Shown here in pieces: positions 24,650 to 36,600 of a stretch of DNA of 64,000 bases. Location: assembly GCF_030936135.1 (NCBI RefSeq), contig NC_082600.1, positions 26,915,943 through 26,979,942 on the forward strand, written 5' to 3'. Position 1 is the first letter of the stretch. Every line of letters begins with the position of its first letter. Under the pieces are notes generated by a model. The model worked only from the letters and a program-made list of their open reading frames with translations. It did no database searches and was not told the DNA's origin. A program made the position numbers and the translations under genes. Source of the DNA: Gavia stellata. Its lineage: Eukaryota; Chordata; Aves; Gaviiformes; Gaviidae.

Positions 24650-27600
24650 ATAATAAAAAGACTTCAGGCTTCCTACACAGTAAAAGCTTACTGCTATCAT
24701 GTGCAAAGCCTACACAAGAATATTTATTTTTTAATTCCTGGGTATTTTTCACATTACTTTTGACATGTGAAAGTTTCTCTGGATGTTTACATTAAGATTT
24801 CAGTTCAGAATTTTTCTTTTAAAAATGGAACTGAAGTCACAACTCATCTTACATGGGGATCATTTGGAAGAGTTGCTTTTAAACACACTCGTACACAAGC
24901 ATTTCCTTGTACCCACTCATGTATTTCTCTCAGTCACTGTCGCTCCCCCACCTTCCTTGAGAGCTGACTTGGCTATGTTTCCATCAGGTACAACTGGAGG
25001 ACCAGTTTTATAACAGATAAGCTTTCAGTTATGAAAAACTGAAACTGATTCAAGGAAATACCTTCACAGACATTGAACAACGAGACTAGAAGGCATTTAA
25101 GTCAAGAATTCAGCAATATTAAAAAGCACTGAAATGTATATGGCTGGTAAGAACATCCAGATTTTTAAAAGTCAATGTATGTTTTAAAAAGGATAGTGAG
25201 TCCTCTTCTGAGGTCCTCTGGCTAGCTCTAACTAGTAAAGATTTGATGCTGGAGTAAATATATCGTGTCTGTCACTAGCCATTATCAGAGAGAGGACAAT
25301 GGAGGAGGTGGTCTGGGGGTCCCCAGCAGTTGACAGGGATGAGGTGAGCGAGGACTCCACCTGATCTGCAGGGAGGTGGACCTAGCATGGCCAACCACCT
25401 TTTATTTAAGGTGCTGTTCATTATAAGTTGGCTTTATCTCTTCGTTTCACTCATTTGTTTCATGGGTGAGGAGACTGCTCAGTCAGACTTGTGCAGAGCA
25501 GCAATACACAATGTAACTTCTGATTAGACCTTGTTTTCAGGATAAATACAGTTTGAAGAAACCTAGGGTGGGATTTACCTCACCAGAGTTAGATGTGTGG
25601 TTCAGGACGAGATGACCGTCTCTCTAGAATAACCTCTTTCTCTCCATCGCTTGGAAAGAGGCTGCAGCCCCCATGTCCCATCAGATGCAGAGATGGGTGT
25701 TTGATCAGATGGATCTTAGCTTTAGTATTTTAAGAAAAAGTAACCGTATAGTTATGCCCCAAACCTTGAAACATAGGCTCTTTCGTGTTGTCCTGAGCCT
25801 GCACTGTTTCACAACTGAAAGAAAAATAGTGGTATGACTTAACGTTGGAGAGTTGGCCTGTTAAGACATGACAGTACCCCAAGCCTCTATTTTTTTAGAG
25901 TTGTGGCTTAGGTAACAAAATTGCATGCCACGTTTTGTAGAGCTTCTTGAAAGTCTATGTAAACAGCAATTTCTTACCCACCCTGAGCAGAGGCATGGTT
26001 ATCGCAGAGATCAGAGGAGGACAGGACAGGGGCTGGGAGGTTGAGAGTAGGTAACAAGCCACATGCTTCTTGCAGAGGGTGGAGGTTTCTAGGTGGACTC
26101 TTTAACGGTGTTTGCTGGGAAAGTTCATCCCGACGCAGCTGCCGGTGAGCAGGGGGAGCTCGCGTGGTGCACGCTGCTGGGGCTGTGGGAGACTCAGGGC
26201 TTCGGTTGGAGCCGCCTGTTGGGAATGGAAAGGGGAACTGGCTCCCCTCGAGATCCAGAAGGGCAGGAGGTGAAAATTGCTGGGAAGTGAGGTGGGAGGT
26301 TTCCTCAAAAAGCTAGGAGGAAGCCTCGCGAGCCTGCCAGGCTATTGCTTGAAAGCCAAAAACCTGCCTGGCAGCAGGCAAAGCGCTGGGGAGAGAAGAG
26401 AGAAGTATTGTAAACGCTCGCTTCCTCAAAGTGGTTTGTATGTGATTGAACCTGGGCTATCTTTGATGAAGGATGTTTCGTTTCCCTAGATTAACTCATG
26501 GTTTAGGTTAAGCCCCATACACTTGATTTCGAGCAAAACCAATTCACATTTATGCAGGATTTTTAAGCCCAAGGTTCCCAGTCTTTACTTCAGGTAGAAA
26601 TAACTTCAGCCACTGGGTGAAATGGAAACAGGTATGTATAAATATATTGTAACAATAGTTCGTCTCCTCAAACAAAATGCAGCTAGAATTACCTTATATG
26701 CTTCTTGATGTCTGAAGGTTATTATCTTACCCAAATGCCATATATTTTAACTATATGGCCAGCACACAGTACCTGGGGTCTCTGGGACAGATTACAGGGG
26801 AGGCAGAGCAGCGCAATGCTCTTTTATGGCTGCTTAGCCACTGGTTGATTTTTAGTTGATTGAATAACATCCGTATCTGGATTGTGATCACGATGGTGAC
26901 TGTGATGGTTATCTCCTAGCAATGAGTTCAAATATAGCCCCTTAAAAGAAGAGGACTTGCACTTTCTGGAAGAAGCAGATGAATGATTTTGCATGGTTGG
27001 TAAAAACAGCAGTTAGCATTGTAAAGCATACGTAGTTTTTATAGAAGTTTCTCAGTAGCTTGTAGTGGATTGCCAGGTGCAAGGCAGAATGCAAAAGGAT
27101 TAGAGCATAAAAGTAAGTCTAGAATGGTTTTTAAGCAAAAAATTGTTTCCACGTTTTATTGTCTAAAAGAAGAAAATGCAGAAATGCCACAGCAGCTGAT
27201 GCCAAAACAGAAAAAAAAAGTCTAATTACATCATTCACACACATTCAGACACATTATTTCTTGGAGATAGCAAATTAGTGTTGTTTTCTACCATTTACGG
27301 TGGATAAAAGATATATTTTGGTATGGCAAAAATTGACTACTGCCAACAATCTATGAACTTCTTTGTCAGTTGGGAAAAAATCAGAAATTTGGTGGGAAAG
27401 GGCGTATTTTCTTCAGTGGCCATTGCTGCCTCAAACTATGGAGATACCCAAAGGTTTCCAGTGCTCCTTTGTTAACACGGGGCTGAAAACTGAGTAATTC
27501 ATTGCTGTCTTCATTATTTTCAAGACAGCAATGAAACTGCATTAGGGATATTTGGAAATATGAAATGTATAGACAACCAAAATGGTTTAAATTTTGGCAA

Positions 27601-29920
27601 TGTATCCTGATTAGCATATGACAGGGTAATATTTACTTTGGGGATACACCCATCTGGCCATGAATTAGCGGCAGTGAGAATGAATACCTGCTTCCAGCTA
27701 ATTGCCAAGCTCCCACAATGCATAACACAGCAGATTAGGCTGAAATAGGTCATCGCTTCATCTTGGCAGTTGTGTAACTAGTTATCAATCTCCTCTTCTC
27801 CTTTGTTAAGTGTTTCAGAATTACAGGAAGCATTTCGTTTTGCCAGCCTCCACTATGTGGAAACGTTAAGGCATGTCCCTGCAAGACTGTTATTTCTAAA
27901 CCTGCAGCTGAAGGGATCTTAAAATGCTTTCCCTCTGCTAGAAGTTACTTTGCCCACTCAGGGAAGGTTTCCCCATTGCATGTTTAAGTGCTTTAAAGAA
28001 TGAAAAGCTGGGGATTGTGAAGAGACTGGCAGCAGCTCAGTACCACTTTCTTTCACAACATGCTAAAGCACTAAAACATCTCTGATGGGGTTTTATAATT
28101 AGATCTGAACTTGCCTGTGTGGCAGTTTCTAGCATAACGCATCCACATGAGAGAAGGCTACAACAGAAACCGGGGGATAAATTTGTTGGTCACAGATGTA
28201 ACTCATCTAAAAATGTACCGTGACAAAACAGCCACAATAGGAAGGGATTGTAGTCAGTAATATATTTGCTCTTCGATGGTTGACTTCACACCTTGATTTT
28301 AGAAAATGAATCTACCTTAAAATGCATGAGCCCCTTTCTCTGGTATTTGCCCCAGAAAATAAGGCATTATTGAATGTTTTAAATGTGCTAGAAAGCTGGG
28401 TACGTATCATTGGTATGAGGAATGTTCTGCACGGAGAGATTTGTTGTGCTGTGCATGTTTCATCAGGAATTTTGTGGTACAACATTACGACATTTCATAT
28501 CTTCAGATTCTAGGAATCTGGGTTTCTTAAAGCTTGTGAAATAATATGTATTTCTGCCTTAAGTGCTGCAATGGAAAGAATGTTTTCATTGTGCAAATAT
28601 ACTTTGACATATTGCAAGAAGAGCTAAATATTTATTTTGTTAAGGCTAAGCTTCCAAATAATTTAATTGTCCAAGTAAGGAAAGGTTTGCGAACCAATTA
28701 GAAAAATAAAGATGTATTGAAATGTGCAACAAGTGACCATAAATTCAATTTCAAACAATAAACTGGAGCTTAAAGTAAAGTAATGGACTGAATATTTGAG
28801 CACAGTCGACCTTCACTTAAAAGATACATGCTCTGCTAAGGAAAATTGTGGTTCCCCAAAATGCCATTTAATGAAGGGCAAAGGTCTAGTGATGGGAGGT
28901 TTTTTTGTGAGGGTTCTCTTTATTTCCTTCCAAGCAAGGAGGTCACTCCATCACTGTACAGTTGGGCTTAGTTTCTGTTCCTTCATAGGGCGGGCTTCAC
29001 TGTATTGTCTCAGTAAATACAAGCACAAGGATGTGAAGACACAAAGCTGTTCTTTGAAATGCTCTGGCCATGGCGTGGCCTGTCTTGATCTCTGCATGAG
29101 CATCCAGGCATTAAGTTTGCTGGTTTAAGCCTCTTAAGATTGACGTTTGTACCGACTCCTGATTACTGCTTGTCATTAAAGACATGTTTTGCCCAACGAG
29201 AGAGGACCGGTGATGTTTAAGAAATAAAAGTGAAACAATGGTGTAATTTTTTTTTTTTTAAACTTAAGCTAGTAGAAATAAAAGAGCTTTTTTACTGTCT
29301 AGCAATGTTACTATGCGTTTCTTTCTCCCCACCTTTCCTTACATCTCAACACACCCAAGCGAGTTGCTGCTCCCACTGGCGCACATTCTCCCTGGCAGTG
29401 CCGCTCCCCGCGGTTCCTGCGGCAGGGCCAGTGCCGAGAAGGGAGGGAAGCTGTTGGTGTGGTGCCAGGGGAAGCAGCGGTCCAATGCTGGTTGGTGGGT
29501 GATTTAATGCTGTGCTCCTAGAGAGTCAAACAGATCAAGAAGAAAAAAAAGAAAAAGTGGATCTGAGCATATAGTGGAAAGGGAGAGAAAAAAAAAATCC
29601 TCCGAATACCTTTAAAAATCAGCGTAATTTCATTTGCTGTCAAAACCATTTGCATACCTCTGCCACTATCGTATTCGCAGGATGCTGCAAAGAAGTGAGA
29701 CATCTGATAAAAGAAAATTTTCTTGGCTGAAGAAGGCGAGAGGGAAATCACTCAGAAATTTTAAAAAATAGTAACGAAACAGCCAGTGCATCTCCCGGAG
29801 AGGGAGCTGGGAGCGCCCAGCTGTGCGGAAGGCTCTAGGAAGTTCAGACTGCTTGTCCAGCCTCAGTACGCTCCTCTGCATCGGAGCACAGTTTGATTTT
29901 TTTAAGTTTTTCGTTTCTTT
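24650..29920. other. Intergenic, AT-rich, no gene recognised
   Basis: Between the CR1 and the TMED10 promoter the base composition turns AT-rich. I see only short ORFs, no splice-coherent exons and no repeat I can name. Any conserved enhancer here would need alignment to detect. Confidence 0.55.
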
Positions 29921-29931
29921 AATGGATGAAA

Positions 29932-29998
29932 TCATTATTAATCATTACCACCCATGACTAACGAACTAATTTCATTAATCATTTATTTCATCATTAAA
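29932..29998. repeat. TCATTA motif cluster upstream of TMED10
   Basis: The hexamer TCATTA occurs at about 29932, 29942, 29972 and 29991, with further TAATCATT overlaps, all within 67 bp and about 60 bp before the CpG-rich promoter begins. It may be a degenerate simple repeat or a cluster of homeodomain-type ATTA sites. Confidence 0.5.
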
Positions 29999-30049
29999 TA
30001 GCCCACTCGAAGGGACACGCTTCAGTACCTAAGCCCAGTAAATCTGCAC

Positions 30050-30620
30050 CTCGAGGAGGAGGCGGTCAGGAGGACACTGAACCCCCACTCCCGCGGGGTC
30101 CGCGGGGCGATGCCCCCACCCGCGAGGCGGCACGCGGCCCCGCACTCCGCGCGCCCCGCCCGCAGCCCCGGCCCCGCCCCCACCGTGACGCAGCGGCGGC
30201 GTTGGTCACGTGTGGCGGAGGCGGAGGCCCGGCCTGCCGCACCCGGAGCCGCCGCCATGCCGCTGCCTGGCCACCCCCGCCTCGGGCAGGCCCCGCTCCT
30301 GGCGCTGCTGCTGCTGTGGCTGCTGCTGCTGGTGGGCCCGGCGCGGCCCATCTCCTTCCAGCTGCCGGGCAAGGCGCGGAAGTGCCTGCGGGAGGAGATC
30401 CACCGCGACACGCTGGTCACGGGCGAGTACGAGATCGGCGCCCCGCCGGGCTCCTCCACCGGACCCTCCGCCAACCTCAAGGTGCGACCGCGGCGGCAGC
30501 GCCCCGGCAGGCGGGGCGGGGGGGGGGAGAGCGGGGGTAGGCCGGGGCGGGCGGCGTGGCCCCTCCTCCCCGACCGTGCGGGGGCGGGGCGTGGGGTGGG
30601 TGACGTTTTCCACGCGTGAC
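30050..30620 (+). promoter_or_regulatory. TMED10 CpG-island promoter with CACGTG E-box
   Basis: An abrupt switch from AT-rich to CpG-rich sequence surrounds TMED10 exon 1. CACGTG lies at 30207-30212 (context GGTCACGTG), about 45 bp before the ATG, suitable for USF/MYC/MITF-class factors. No TATA box is evident, so dispersed housekeeping-type initiation is likely. The start site cannot be fixed from sequence alone. Confidence 0.75.
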
Positions 30621-33600
30621 ACCACCTCCCGCGTGGGTTTGCAGCGGGCCTGGCCTCCTGCCTGTGGCGCGTTGGGGGAGGGATGAGACAGGACTCGCCT
30701 TGTGGTAGGGACCACCAGCTCACCCAGGGGCTTTGCCATCTGGGTATTGGGTAGGAAGGGAGTGGGGCAGGATTTTGGCTTGAGCCAAATTCAAGCTTTT
30801 TGTCCCCAAAGATCTTGTCGCGGCGGCCCGTCCCACCAGCCGCCGTATAATCCCCATGCCAGAGGCCTCCAGCGTGTGGATTATGTGGCAGCTGGCGGGA
30901 CGGGCCACTGCGATAAGGCCGTCCTAAGGCTGCTGACACTGTGTAAGGAGGAAAGAGTTACGGTGACGTGGCTTTCCGAGGGCTCCCTCCCCGCATACGG
31001 CCTGGCACGGCGGGATGGAGCAGCAGGATGCAGGGAACGGGCAAGGTGAGGGTTTAGAAACAAGGTTTTGGTACACAAAATGGCTATTCCCATCTTGCTG
31101 TGTTGTGGCCAGCATGGATTTTAAGGAGGCAGGTGTTTGCTGTGCGGACGAAAGGGTTCCTAAAAGATCCTTAGGGAGTGTAGGGGAAGGGTCAGCAGAA
31201 TACATGTGACTAATACACCTATGTGACAAGCAGCTATTAAAACTTCAACAGTTTCACTATAATTCTGTCTGCAATCTGCCTTCCCTAGGCTTTCTTCAAA
31301 TTTCCCAACTAGCTGGGTAAGGTCTATTGCTATGCAATCAGTCATAACGGCTTTCTGTCTTTTTTTGATTTTTGTCTAAGCTCCCAAAGGCTTCAAAAGT
31401 AAGTGTGCAAACAAACAGAGACAGGATGGTCTGCTCAGGAGTCTCTGAACTCAGTACTACTCAGTGAGTATTTGAGATCTCCTGAAATCAAGTTACCCTT
31501 CCAGCATCTGCCGACAGACACCCAAAGGCCTTGGGTTATTGGCAGTTGTGCTTGGTTATGGCTAGAGAAGGCTGTTTCTGGAGTCTTGCTTTTTTAAAAT
31601 CTTGTTCTGCTGTTCTTATGTCATTTGTAAGAGGAAACATGCCTGTGTGCCTGGCAAGGTACATGTATTTCAGGTCAAGTGCCCTGTTCCTGTCTGTCTC
31701 TTACCACTCGGTGATCAAGCATCCTGGTTCTCTGGTTGCCCAGTCTTAGGTCAATTGACCCTGCGGTCCCTTCCAAAATTCATTTTTATGACAGAGGACT
31801 TGTCTAGGGAGGTGGTGAAACAATGAATCCCACACTTGGGTCTTAAGTCTGGCTTTGCTGCTGAAGCTGGTATCCAGGTAGGACTGCTCGTGGCAGCTCT
31901 ATTTTACTGGGACTGTAAAATAAAAACAAAATAAAATAAAGTCCTGTACTAGTTTGAAAAACTACAAAGGAGAAACAGTAATCTATGCAATTCTTGCTTT
32001 CCTTCGTATTGTTCAGGTATGCTGTGGCCTCCCAACATGCTGGGCCTGTTGCAAGTGCTGTAACCCCTCTGTTAGGTGCATACTTCTTTCTGTGTCTAAG
32101 TGTGTGTGGGGAAAGTTAGTTCAAGACTAACTTGAGGGTGGTAGAGCACTGGAACAAGCTGCCCAGAGAGGTTGTGGAGTTTCCTTCTCTGGAGATACTC
32201 AAAACTCGCCTGGATGCATTCCTGTGAGATCTGCTCTAGGTGAGCCTGCTCTGGCGGGGGGGTTGGGCTAGATGATCTCCAGAGATCCCTTCCAACCCCT
32301 ATCGTTCTGTGATTCTGTGAAGACACCTCGTCTGCAGATGGTCTCGCTCCTTCTGCACTGAATGGCCTGCTTCGGTCCCCCAGATCGGGCCACCAAACAT
32401 AGGAAGTTGGTAGTTAATCCTGGCTGGGCTCAGTTCGGTTCCTGCTAGTGAGCTAAGTTTTGTGTGTGTGTGATAGCCCAGCACTAACAGTGGCACCCTC
32501 TGTTTTGGAGGAATCCGCGGGCTCTGCCAGCTGGCTGCGGAGGGGCGGCATCGGGGCGGCTGAGGTCTTGCTTGGGCCTGGCCACGTGCCTCTGGCCCAT
32601 TGTCGAGGCTGGCGGTTTGGGGAACCTTCAGGCTGTTTGTCAAGGGCGAACAATGCCCTGTCTGTAGGGGATTGCGTTACCGTAAATAACGTTAGAATAG
32701 CATGAAAAAACCCTTTCAGGTCAACTCCCCCACAAGCGTTCTGGCTGGGCTATTAGCAGCTTCTCCCGCCCCCGTGGGCCCGGCTGAATGAGCAGTGTAT
32801 TTGGCTGATCTGGGTAACGCTATTCAATTTTGATGAAAGCAGATAGCAGAGCTTTTACTGTCCAGAATCCTGTTCATGAGCAGGCTATTGCTAGAGCTGG
32901 AAAGGGCAAAAATGGATCAAGCTGCATAATATCCTCTAGCTAAAGATTAGCTCTGGTCTCTAGAAAGCCCTAAAGGAACAGTGCTCAAAACAAAGGGGAC
33001 ATTTGAGAGCTTGCTGTGTTATTGTCACTACTTCTTGGGATGGAGAACCCAGTATGCAGATCATATGATACCACCCTGATGAGGCTAGTGTCTTGGTTAA
33101 TCAGGACCGCTCCATTGAATAGTGTGCACCACGTGTTGGCCAAAACGCATGCTTTTACACCATGTCTGCATGGTCAGATGCAGACAGCCTGGCACTCCAA
33201 AAGGGCCTGCTGACTTGAGCTGGGTGCTTCCGATAGTCTAGTGGCTTCCGGACAGGAGGTGGCTTGTGTTGGGAGCTTGTGGCAGGGGGGGATAGCAACA
33301 CGCTGCCTGTTCCTGATTGCACAGGCGTGCTTTCATCTGCTCGCCACTTGAATACAGGTAGAGCTCTGACGAACTGCAGTGAGGGAGGAGAACAGTGCTC
33401 CTCGTTGTGCTCGGACACTGACAAATAGCATATGGTGCAGGGGAAGCTACAACAAATCCTGTAATGGACAATTATGGGATAATCTGTATGCAGAGGAAAC
33501 TTGTTCCTAAAGTCTTGCCTGCTATGGTTTATACCCTGAGGCATGAAGTTCTATATACTTTATTATTTTTGCTGCCTAATACAGCAACTCTCACTGTCCA

Positions 33601-36600
33601 CATGAAGGTCCGCACCTGTTCCGAGTCCAGCAGGCTGCCGGCATCAGCGGTATCCTGTGGCAGGGAGTTAATTAGGTGTCCTAATACGAAGAAAGAAGAG
33701 TGTTTCCTTAGAATAGTTTTGGGTGCATAGCCCTTTTGTATGGCCTTTGTACAGGGAAACAAGGCTGTTTTTCTGTTGTAAGATGGAGTAAAGGAGAATC
33801 TCTGATTTACCTTCTCCGTACCACAAATTCTTTTATGTACTTTTGTCTTATATACCTTTAAAATTATTCCCAAGCTTTTCAGTCTCTTCATGTCTAAGAC
33901 TTTCAAAGACCCCTAGTAACTTTAGCACCCATGCTTTTTCAGACATACCTGTTGAGGGATGCAGTTGTGAGAAACTGGGAGGCATTCCAGTGGAACGCAT
34001 ATTGTTGATTTTTGTACAGTATTGTAACGTCTTCAATTTTTTTTCATGCCTCTCCGTTGTCAGTGTATTTCAACTGGATGGAGCCTTTAATTGAGCACAG
34101 TGATTCTCAAGTCTGCGTCATGAAATGCGTGTCCTTTTTTTTTGACTCTTTGTTGAAGCATTTTTGTAGACCTTCTACAGTTTTTGCCTATTCTTAGTAA
34201 TTTCCTAGACTTAGTGCAAAGCAGTCATTATTCTGTCTGTGTAGTCTGAATTGTCCTTTGAAGTGGCCACTTTTATGGATCTTGGCACCCAAACCTTGTA
34301 TAACTCAGGGCTGTACTGATGGTTCATTTCTAGAGGAATAGATGTGCCCTTCTCCATTTCATCTTCTGGGGAATGAGTCTTTTTTGTCTCATAAGGCTTC
34401 CCTGTATCTCTGTTGCTATGGGAATTTATGAATTTTGCTTGCAAAATGAAGGCAATGAATTCAGTTTGGTTCAGCTAGAGTGCCTAAATGTAGTCTATAT
34501 TCAGGGGTTATAGGAGGAAGAGGAATTAGTGTGGTTTTTGGTTTTGGGGTTTTTTTGGTTGGTTGGTTGCTTGCTTTTTGGTGTGGGGTTTTTTTGTTTA
34601 ATCTAAGAGTCAGTAATTACCTTAGAAGCACTCTGACTTTGTCAGCTCCTGGAGTGGGGATGAGGTGGGGAGGAATTGATATAGTCGCGAGGAAGGAGGG
34701 AAACTGTTGAAAGGAGAAAGCAGCAGACCCAAAGGGGAAGCTAGGAGAACTCTTCCTGCACAGGCAGCCTGAACCCGTGGCAGCAAAGCCCTGTTTCTTA
34801 CCCTCATTGTCTCTCTTACAGATAACAGACTCAGCTGGGCACATCCTGTATGCAAAGGAGGATGCCACTAAGGGCAAGTTTGCCTTCACCACTGAAGACT
34901 ATGATATGTTTGAGGCCTGCTTTGAGAGCAAGCTTCCTGTGGGTAAGTGAAGTGAAAGGTCTGTTGGCTGCTTCTAGTTTCCAAACAGGTTCATGTAGAT
35001 ATGTGGATTAGGGCTATCGGTAAAGCGATCCTGAGTGTGGTCCGCAGAACACTGACTTTTAAAGCTGATCTTCAGGAGGATGTGGGCAGTCTCACTGCAG
35101 AATATCTGCTGTCCGTGTTGCATTTGAAGTTAAGTAATCCTCTGTGGCTGTCGTGTAGACCACTTGGGTTTCCTCTGAAAGGGGAATCGTGTGTTCCTCC
35201 TGCAGAGGTCACCACAGTTGCAATGAGCGGCAGTACCTGGGAGCAAACCACACCTCTTTTGCCCTTTTCATGCTTCTCCCCATCTTGCAGTTGAGCCAGG
35301 ACAGAGCAGGATGCCATCAACTCCAAGACCCTGTCTTTCTCCCCAGCTGACCATCTCTCCCATTTGGTGGAACATGATCTCTCCACAATGTGTACTTGGC
35401 AGCAATCCTGCGTTACGTTAGCAACCATGTTCTGGGGTTGAGGAGTGTGTGTGTGTATAGAGAACAGGGCCTTGGTTTGCACTTGCAACTGCTCTCTAAG
35501 TGGTCGATAAAGGGAAGGGGAAACGAGCAGGACGTCAGCCTTGCATTTGTGCTGCAGGGATGGTTGCCTAACGAGCGCCGAGGCTCGTTTCCTGTGAGTG
35601 TGACGCATGTGCTGCTTTGAGTGTCTGGGCTCAACTTCAGGACAAACGTGCTGAAAACAGTCAACACGTGGACTCCAGTCTCATTTGCAGTGGTGTGAGC
35701 ATGTGCAAGTTTGTAGGTGCTCACATTTTTTCATGGTCATTGTCAGAGTTCTGCTCCCTGGACCTGGTTCTTCTTAGGTCTTATCCTAAAAGACCCCAGA
35801 GCATTTCACAGACCGGTTGCTAGCAGCATTCCTCACATCTGTTTGAAAGGCAACCTCTGTTTTGCTGTTCTGTTCCACGTGTAAGATGTAAATAGTTTGC
35901 AAGTTGAAGAGAACTTTCCAGAAAGAGAAGGTTATCATCTTTGCTGGGATTAGGAGGGATCATCTGGCTTGTAACACCTCTTCTATACTATTTGACAGAT
36001 AAGGCAGTGACCCCAAATGCTCAGGGTTTTGCTTTTATTTCACTCCAAAGCTAGGACTTCCAAATGCTCCTTAACACATTGAGACATGCAGGCACTAGTG
36101 ACTCATCTGGGAGTCACTCATGCTATTTATTGTCCGACACCTGGGTATTCGGGAAGTCTCCAGACAGTCCTACAAATCCTTTCATAGCTTCCATGTGATC
36201 ACACACTGAAATGGGAAACTCTGTGACCAGAGGTTTCTTGCCTAGACTGAGCCCCTTATAGCTCTTTTGATTGTAGCAAATGTTTGTTCCCTGGCTCCCT
36301 TGTATTGTTGCAGGTTTGTTTTAAAGCTTTCCATACTGATGAGGATAAAATATTTCTAAATGCAGCTTCTACCTGATGACCAGTCGGGTGTTGAGATGCA
36401 AAAATCTAGAGCTGTTCAATTGAGCAGCTGGATCCTCTTCTGGAGGCTTTCTTTTTAGGGGTCTCCAAGCTGCCAGTTTCTTTTTGGACCCAGGTGCCCC
36501 AAATTCCTTGCTAAAGAGAGATGCTGCATGGTGAGTATCTCCAGATTTCCCATGCCTGTGCTGAAAATCAAGGAAGTGTTAAAGTAAGGGAGGTGGCACT

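Noticed and set aside
30110-30256. In-frame upstream extension of TMED10 by 49 codons
   Set aside because: The signal peptide and family N-terminus begin at the ATG at 30257 with a good initiation context. The upstream frame is open only because it is GC-rich.
30022-30939. 305-codon minus-strand ORF over TMED10 exon 1
   Set aside because: It lies in the CpG island opposite a well-supported exon, is Arg/Pro/Ser-rich and has no family features.
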